DNA from: Flavobacteriia bacterium
GTDB lineage: Bacteria > Bacteroidota > Bacteroidia > Flavobacteriales > Flavobacteriaceae
NCBI GenBank assembly: GCA_010031465.1
Contig: RGZR01000003.1
Coordinates: 1-42,212 of the forward strand
Length of the DNA stretch: 42,212 bases
Reading direction: 5' to 3'
In this document: piece by piece, positions 39,001 to 42,212 of the stretch
Numbering within the stretch: the first letter of the stretch is position 1
Layout of the letters: each line of letters begins with the position of its first letter
Program-made: the position numbers and the translations under genes
The notes under the pieces: model-generated
Seen by the model: only the letters and a program-made list of their open reading frames with translations
What the model was told of the DNA's origin: nothing
The model's database searches: none

Positions 39001-40536
39001 AATGGGATATCCCTAGGAATTGTTAATACGATTCAAAACAACAATACCAAAACACTAACAGCTGCTGTATCTTTTACCAAATTGTATACAGCACTTGGCC
39101 TAAAATCACGTTCCTCAAATTTCACTTCACAACCCCGACGCCCTCAAGCAGTTAACGACTCTTCCGCAGTAAAGAAAAATACCGTACTCAAAAAGAGTAT
39201 AACTCGAGCAGTAGATGTGTTAACAGCCATAAAGCGAATACAAATTAGCTATAATGAAAACAACGGCTCAGTGCTCCCAGGCTATTTGCCCTCAGTAGGT
39301 TTTGCAGGAAGCATGCGCCCCACATTGGGTTATACTCTAGGAAGTCAAGCCGACATTCGGTATGAGGCAGCTCGGCAAGGGTGGCTTACAGCGTTCCCCA
39401 ATTTTAATCAATCGTTTACTCAGTTGCGCTCAAATCTATTTAAATCTTCTGCTCAGGTAGTTCCTTTTGAAGGCTTGATTATAGATATTAACGCAGAACG
39501 CGATTTTGCTGAAAATGTGATGGAAAACTTTAGTATACAAAACCAAGAGTATTTACCTCGAAATTCAAATAGGTACGGCAATTTTGGAATGTCAACAGTA
39601 TTAGTTCAAACGGCGTTTAAAAATGGACGTGGGATTACCCATGAAAATTTCGAAAACTTTAGAAATAACCGCTTGATTTTAGCCCAACGCTTAGCAGAAA
39701 ACAGTTCAATAGACACCACTGAAAAAGATGCAGAAGGCTATCCTACGGGTTTTGGTAAAAACCAACAGGCTGTAATATTACACTCCTTTTTAGCAGCCTA
39801 CTCAGGCGTTGATGCTGCTGCAGTATCTTTAGACCCGTTTCGACAAACTCCATTGCCAAACTGGAATTTAAAATTCACAGGACTCACCAAGTTAAAACCA
39901 ATTGCAGACCTCTTTTCACGATTTTCATTAAACCACGCCTACCGCGCGAGTTATACCCTAACCAATTTTCAAACGAATTTTGATTACAGTCCTCAGTTGC
40001 CAAATACACTCGATAAAGCAGGAAACCAAATCCCTGAAATTTTGTATTCCAATGTTAATTTAGTTGAACAATTCAACCCCCTTGCACGAATTGATATGGA
40101 GTTTACTAATTCACTTCGTGTACTTGCTGAGATAAGAAAAGAAAGGGCAATTTCCTTGAGTTTAGACAACAATTTAATTACGGAATCCATGGGTGATGAA
40201 TATGTAGTTGGTTTAGGCTATCGCATTCAAGAAGTACGCTTTAGAACCTCCATTGGTGGCCGTCGGGTAACTCTTAACGGCGACTTAAATATAAAGGCAG
40301 ATGTTTCCTATCGTGACAATGTTACGGTATTGCGAAATTTGGAATATGACAACAATCAAGTTACGGCCGGACAGCGATTGATGTCAATAAAAATTGCAGC
40401 TGATTATGCATTGTCGCGAAATTTGACCGCTTTGTTTTTTTACGATCAAAATTTTTCTGAGTTTGCCATATCTACAGCTTTTCCTCAAACTAGTGTTCGA
40501 TCTGGATTTACAATTCGCTATAATTTTGGCAATTAA
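33082..40536 (+). CDS. sprA: SprA, outer-membrane channel of the type IX secretion system
   Basis: A giant protein of 2484 codons, close to the ~2400 residues of Flavobacterium johnsoniae SprA (Sov in Porphyromonas). SprA forms a very large single-polypeptide beta-barrel through which type IX cargo passes, and is needed for gliding motility. The signal peptide lies in NMLLTLLLGLLFCGGIWAQ. The frame begins with TTG at 33082, six bases after ruvA; an ATG at 33127 (codon 16) gives a cleaner signal peptide and 2469 residues and may be the real start. Two SprA-N-like regions are recognisable around residues 40-400, and the C-terminus ends in a beta-strand with the aromatic pattern TIRYNFGN typical of outer-membrane barrels. 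No frameshift or internal stop. T9SS C-terminal-domain substrates are not in the window. Confidence 0.95.
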   Translation: MIEKEIQVNHFLPQNMLLTLLLGLLFCGGIWAQDEADLGAIAPPVPSDLTARYTYDASTNRYILSQEIGGYPINVPLVLTVKEYEAWVLKEQMETYFQEKVQALSGRGSNIEDTQKNLLPELYVNNKFFESIFGSNTIDISPQGLIEIDLGYRYQKNENPIASVINLRSPGFDFDQRISLSLLGNIGERLQITANYDTESTFDFQNLIKIQFNPPQASELGQALPSRLGSGVNTIQQGAQQIQNKLNQGLQQADDNKGFVNQAQNGLTAAKAKIEGLKQNLIQLPKNTPQIGNRVSNFLNGKVTQDAIIQNIDIGNISLPINSNLIQGAQSLFGVRADLKFGNTTLSGVFSEQRSQSQNITTQGGGRLQEFNLFALDYEEDRHYFISQYFRDNYDASLATYPYINSPVQITRIEVWVTNRGYQTQNVRNIIALQDLGEANPENTTLDERISSFMVGEPLNTPPSNHVNRLDPEEIGYGGILNSNVRDIATVSQGFTGVQVNEGFDYALLESARKLNPQEYNFHPQLGYISLNQRLSNDEVLGVAFQYTYLGKVYQVGEFANGDVPGTSLLQNGNNQINRTQTVQSNNLIVKMLKSSLADVRQPVWDLMMKNIYNTGAFQLSEDDFRLSVLYTDPSPINYLTPVDSSIWPEDLDQEVLLNTLDLDRLNAYQDLVPQGDGFFDFIPGITVDPLYGRIIFPKVEPFGEFLFTLLDNPNSAKEIYQNESSYNKNQKRYVFREMYSLTKAAALEFSEKNKFQLKGRYKSEGDDGINIGAFNVPRGSVRVTAGGRVLQEGLDYTVNYEIGRVKILDDGLKASNIPIDISVENNSFFNQQNKRFSGINVNHRFSEKLNLGGTFINLSENPLTQKANYGTEPVNNTMVGVNTNFSTELPILTRLVNLWPTIKTNTPSMISFRGEVANLAANNPRNTEINGETNVYIDDFEGAQTNIDIKGFTAWNLSSVPVEGVRNATIEGIESGYGRAKLAWYSIDQVFYSRSISGINNKDISLNETRRVDINELFPEQDLVPGMLRTLSTFDLAYYPKEKGPYNNSPNGQFDSDTKNNWAGITRSLNATNFEQSNVEFIEFWLLDTFSDKDSPLDELGELVFHLGNISEDILRDGRKQFENGLPGRQTITPIYKTPWGKVPANQSLVYAFNTEEADRALQDVGLDGLKDEEERAIFTNGPEEDPAGDNYRYFLQAEGSILDRYKNYNGLENNTPFSFSDTDRGNTTEPDTEDINRDQSMNTIDSYFEFRVPIQKNMTVGNHPFVTDVRENVQVNAPNGDQYTTRWIQFKIPIQKNYYENTSFASYFKAINQIEDLRSIRFIRMLLQGFDQEVVFRFGTLDLVRGDWRRYNKPLNEDQLVHQNTTVDISTVNILENENRVPVNYVLPPAIQRELINNNNTIIRQNEQSLSFRVCDLQPQDSRGIYKVTDLDMRQYTNLRMFLHAESLPGQPPLPGDGSNEELDRRAVAFIRLGTDYQDNYYQIEIPLKPTEYVENNANRLTAEEVWIPEANELIVSVEFLSKLKASALQRLGLGKTLYYDSEMNPINEFTPISSLPGEKKYKFAIRGNPSLGSIKTLMIGIKNPSTQLGDALCGEVWFNELRLSGIDAQGGWAAIGALDANLADFANVSANGRYSSVGFGSIDQTPNQRTREEIIHYDVISNINIGQLAPAQWGLQIPLSFARGETLITPEFDPFYQDLKLKDRLQTATRSTQKDSIRNQSIDYTLRKSISLIGVRKNNTGGGERRFYSPENFDLSYAYNEYEHSDYELEKQQEVQMLLAANYGYSFQGKPLEPLKKVSYFNRKKYWQWLQQLNFNPLPASLEASAQVNRLLNNQKFRQVYLEGVDVSLQRKLPNLQQLNFLFDYNYAISHNLTRSLRFNFNAATSSIIRQEQDVNNPFLDPVNSDDRAALWQGLLNTGEPNTHFQSLSLNYKLPFQYIPILSFIDATYNYTGNFNWIRGSEALSQVVSENGISLGIVNTIQNNNTKTLTAAVSFTKLYTALGLKSRSSNFTSQPRRPQAVNDSSAVKKNTVLKKSITRAVDVLTAIKRIQISYNENNGSVLPGYLPSVGFAGSMRPTLGYTLGSQADIRYEAARQGWLTAFPNFNQSFTQLRSNLFKSSAQVVPFEGLIIDINAERDFAENVMENFSIQNQEYLPRNSNRYGNFGMSTVLVQTAFKNGRGITHENFENFRNNRLILAQRLAENSSIDTTEKDAEGYPTGFGKNQQAVILHSFLAAYSGVDAAAVSLDPFRQTPLPNWNLKFTGLTKLKPIADLFSRFSLNHAYRASYTLTNFQTNFDYSPQLPNTLDKAGNQIPEILYSNVNLVEQFNPLARIDMEFTNSLRVLAEIRKERAISLSLDNNLITESMGDEYVVGLGYRIQEVRFRTSIGGRRVTLNGDLNIKADVSYRDNVTVLRNLEYDNNQVTAGQRLMSIKIAADYALSRNLTALFFYDQNFSEFAISTAFPQTSVRSGFTIRYNFGN

Positions 40537-40561
40537 GAATCCTCAGCTTTAAGAAATCTGT

Positions 40562-40569
40562 TAAATTTG
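40562..40569 (+). promoter_or_regulatory. Possible promoter -7 box for gcvH
   Basis: TAAATTTG matches TAnnTTTG, 18 bases before the gcvH ATG at 40588. The TTG in it would be an in-frame start for a seven-residue extension of gcvH, but the extension (MFFNFYT) is not part of the family. No clear -33 element. Confidence 0.38.
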
Positions 40570-40587
40570 TTTTTTAATTTTTATACA

Positions 40588-40968
40588 ATGAATGTACCTG
40601 AAGCGTTACACTATACCAAAGACCATGAATGGATAAAAGTTGAGGGCAATATTGCTCTTGTGGGAATTACCGATTTTGCACAAGGTGAACTTGGCGATAT
40701 TGTCTATGTAGAAATTGAAACACAAGACGAAACCCTGGCATCAGAAGCTGTGTTTGGAACTGTTGAAGCAGTGAAAACCGTTTCTGATTTATTTATGCCT
40801 TTGTCAGGTAAAATCATTGAAGTAAATCAGGCCCTTGAGCAAAACCCAGAAAAGGTTAATGATGACCCGTACGGAGAAGGATGGATGATTAAAATTGAGG
40901 TAAATGATTCTTCAGAATTAGAGTCCCTTCTAAATGCAAAAGCATATAAAGCACTGGTTACAGGCTAA
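40588..40968 (+). CDS. gcvH: Glycine cleavage system H protein
   Basis: A 126-residue lipoyl carrier that shuttles the aminomethyl group between the P, T and L proteins of glycine cleavage. The lipoylated Lys63 lies in GTVEAVKTVSDLFMPLSG, the H-protein motif. The start is placed at ATG 40588, giving MNVPEALHYTKDHEWIKVEG, where the family normally begins; an in-frame TTG seven codons earlier is not needed. The other glycine-cleavage genes are not present here. Its last 35 bases overlap the start of the VanZ-like gene in another frame. Confidence 0.96.
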   Translation: MNVPEALHYTKDHEWIKVEGNIALVGITDFAQGELGDIVYVEIETQDETLASEAVFGTVEAVKTVSDLFMPLSGKIIEVNQALEQNPEKVNDDPYGEGWMIKIEVNDSSELESLLNAKAYKALVTG

Positions 40969-41338
40969 ATCATTTTTTAGGTATACTGCCGTACTAGCTA
41001 CATTTGTAGTGGTGTATTTGAGTTTATCTTCACCCGCAGGGAAAGAACCTTGGACCCTGTTTTTTGTAAGGGGAGATCTTGTCCTACATTTTATTTGCTA
41101 TTTGGGGATGACATTACTCTATTTTGCCGCTTATTTCACCTATCAATACCCGTTAAAAAAAGCGTTTATATCTTCCTTATTATTGGGTTTACTTATGGAG
41201 TTTCTACAGCTCATCCCAGTGTTTGAAAGGTTTTTCGACTTACTTGACCTTCTAGCCAATTCTTTGGGCGCGGGTTTGGGAGTGCTACTGAGTTATCGAC
41301 TAAAAAAAATAGTAGAAAAAAATAGCCTCGGTTACTAA
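40934..41338 (+). CDS. VanZ-like family membrane protein
   Basis: A 134-residue protein with four hydrophobic segments (about residues 16-34, 49-69, 75-92, 106-122) and the VanZ-like pattern of a DLVLHFICYLGMTLL helix and a GLLMEFLQLIPVFERFFDLLDLLANSLGAGLG region, with the conserved Glu and Asn. VanZ was named from teicoplanin resistance in enterococci, but most VanZ-like proteins are of unknown function and this one should not be read as a resistance gene. ATG at 40934, overlapping the gcvH 3' end by 35 bases, implying translational coupling. The gcvH-vanZ-tonB order is, from memory, common in flavobacteria. Confidence 0.85.
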   Translation: MQKHIKHWLQAKSFFRYTAVLATFVVVYLSLSSPAGKEPWTLFFVRGDLVLHFICYLGMTLLYFAAYFTYQYPLKKAFISSLLLGLLMEFLQLIPVFERFFDLLDLLANSLGAGLGVLLSYRLKKIVEKNSLGY

Positions 41339-41384
41339 GGGAAGACGTAAATTAGGATGAACGCCTAACCTAAACATTCTAACT

Positions 41385-42077
41385 ATGCAAACCAAAAAAA
41401 ATCATAAAGCCGACCTTAGAAAAAACAGCAGCATCTACTTTGTAATTGGATTATCAGTTATTTTATTTATCTCTTGGCAAGCCATTGAGTGGAAGACGAA
41501 TGATAAAAACCAATACGACTATAAATCTCTTAATGTGGAAGACGATAATGATGAAGAGATTCCAATCACAGAACAGCTAAAAACACCGCCACCTCCACCA
41601 CCAGAGGTAATAGAGATAGCACAAGGCGAGGAAGAAGTTTAAGAAACCGTAATAGAGTCTACAGAAACGAGTAATGACGAAATTATTGAGGTTGATGATG
41701 TGGACATTGAAGAAGAAGAGGATATAAACGTTCCTTTTGCTATAATTGAAGACGTGCCCATTTTCCCGGGATGCGAAAAAGTTTCAAAAGACAAAAGACG
41801 CGATTGTTTTCAAGAACAAATGAACTAATACATAAAGAGAAATTTTCGATATCCTGAAATTGCACAAGAAATGGGAATCTAAGGAAGAGTTTATGTAAGT
41901 TTTATTATTGACAAAGACGGTTCAATTAATAATATAACGATGCGCGGGCCAGATCAAAATTTAGAGAAAGAAGCCCAACGGATCATTTCTAAACTTCCTC
42001 AGATGATTCCCGGAAAACAGCGGGGCCTATCGGTTCGCGTTCCCTTCAGTATTCCGATAACATTTAGATTGCAATAG
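41385..42077 (+). pseudogene. TonB-type energy transducer gene interrupted by three in-frame TAA codons
   Basis: One reading frame of 230 codons from ATG 41385 to a TAG at 42075 encodes a protein with the full layout of a short Bacteroidetes TonB: cytoplasmic N-terminus, one membrane helix (SIYFVIGLSVILFISWQAI), a Pro-rich linker (TPPPPPPEVIE), a Glu/Asp-rich spacer, then a TonB C-terminal domain (EDVPIFPGC, RNFRYPEIAQEMGI, GRVYVSFIIDKDGSI, PQMIPGKQRG, VRVPFSIPITFRLQ). TAA codons sit at codons 86 (41640), 148 (41826) and 166 (41880). There is no frameshift. At codon 166 the expected residue is Gln (CAA, one base from TAA); the others fall where Glu and Lys or Gln are usual. Translation would normally yield only 85 residues lacking the C-terminal domain. 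Either recent nonsense decay, sequence error, or readthrough. Confidence 0.8.
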
Positions 42078-42107
42078 TGCTAGTGCGCACTTTACCTCGT
42101 TTTCTTT

Positions 42108-42125
42108 AGAAGGGGATACCCTTTT
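42108..42125 (+). terminator. Weak hairpin after the tonB-like gene
   Basis: AGAAGGG (42108-42114) and CCCTTTT (42119-42125) can pair around a GATA loop, followed by CCCCCTTTT rather than an uninterrupted T tract. It lies about 30 bases after the last stop codon and could end transcription of the sprA-gcvH-tonB region, but the structure is short. The remaining sequence to the window end shows no gene. Confidence 0.25.
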
Positions 42126-42212
42126 CCCCCTTTTAATAATTGCCTTAAATTTTTATTTACAGCAGTTGGTAAGCCCGTCTAGGGGTCGTTTTTAGATTTA
42201 AATGATAGAGAA

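Noticed and set aside
40934-41338. VanZ-like gene as a glycopeptide-resistance determinant
   Set aside because: VanZ-like proteins are widespread and usually unrelated to resistance; no van cluster is present.
41385-42077. UAA reassigned to an amino acid throughout the genome
   Set aside because: Many intact genes here (for example sprA, ruvB, coxA, nearly all act genes) end at TAA at exactly the length expected for their families, so TAA is a normal stop.
1-42212. CRISPR array, insertion sequence, prophage or integron
   Set aside because: No regularly spaced repeats, transposase or integrase motifs or phage genes were seen; the intergenic regions are short.

Overview
The window is a typical chromosomal segment of a member of Bacteroidetes, most likely a marine or freshwater Flavobacteriia. 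Evidence: sprA (gliding/type IX secretion), the alternative complex III operon actABCDEF followed by coxB-coxA, a SusC/TonB-receptor N-terminus with a carboxypeptidase-like domain, low GC, almost no Shine-Dalgarno sites, and several TAnnTTTG promoter boxes of the Bacteroidetes sigma factor.

Layout. (1) 1-6623, minus strand: a tightly packed L-arabinose operon transcribed araB-araD-araA-galM-sodium/sugar symporter, with overlapping or abutting genes. (2) 6644-9243, minus strand: a MoxR-type AAA+ ATPase and a VWA-domain partner, ending only 20 bases before araB. (3) 9298-9825: a TonB-dependent receptor cut down to 175 codons. (4) 9966-14353, plus strand: rimP-nusA-infB, preceded by a terminator-like leader hairpin; a convergent SPOR-domain protein follows. 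(5) 14925-26055: a respiratory operon for alternative complex III (actA-F) and cytochrome oxidase subunits II and I, with a clear promoter before it and a clear intrinsic terminator after it. (6) 26186-28146: ruvB-queG. (7) 28147-30219: a vanadium-haloperoxidase/PAP2-like lipoprotein between two gene-poor gaps, the first of which holds what looks like the tail of a broken ASPIC/UnbV-type gene. (8) 30220-42077: maeB-ruvA-sprA-gcvH-vanZ-like-tonB, an order that I recall as common in flavobacteria.

Functionally, the ara operon takes up L-arabinose and converts it to D-xylulose 5-phosphate; the act-cox block oxidises quinol and reduces oxygen through a chain of c-type hemes, Fe-S clusters and CuA; maeB and gcvH belong to central carbon and glycine metabolism; sprA forms the outer-membrane channel of the type IX secretion system.

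I did not find a clearly new multi-gene system. The most unusual signal is the TonB-type gene at 41385-42077: 230 codons of intact reading frame interrupted by three TAA codons and no indel. Together with the truncated TonB receptor and the ASPIC/UnbV-like remnant it suggests ongoing gene decay, although sequence error or local readthrough cannot be excluded from sequence alone. The rimP leader hairpin, a possibly leaderless ruvB, a lipoprotein mutarotase, and histidine-rich segments in ActF and CoxA are smaller points of interest. No tRNA, rRNA, CRISPR array, insertion sequence or origin was seen.
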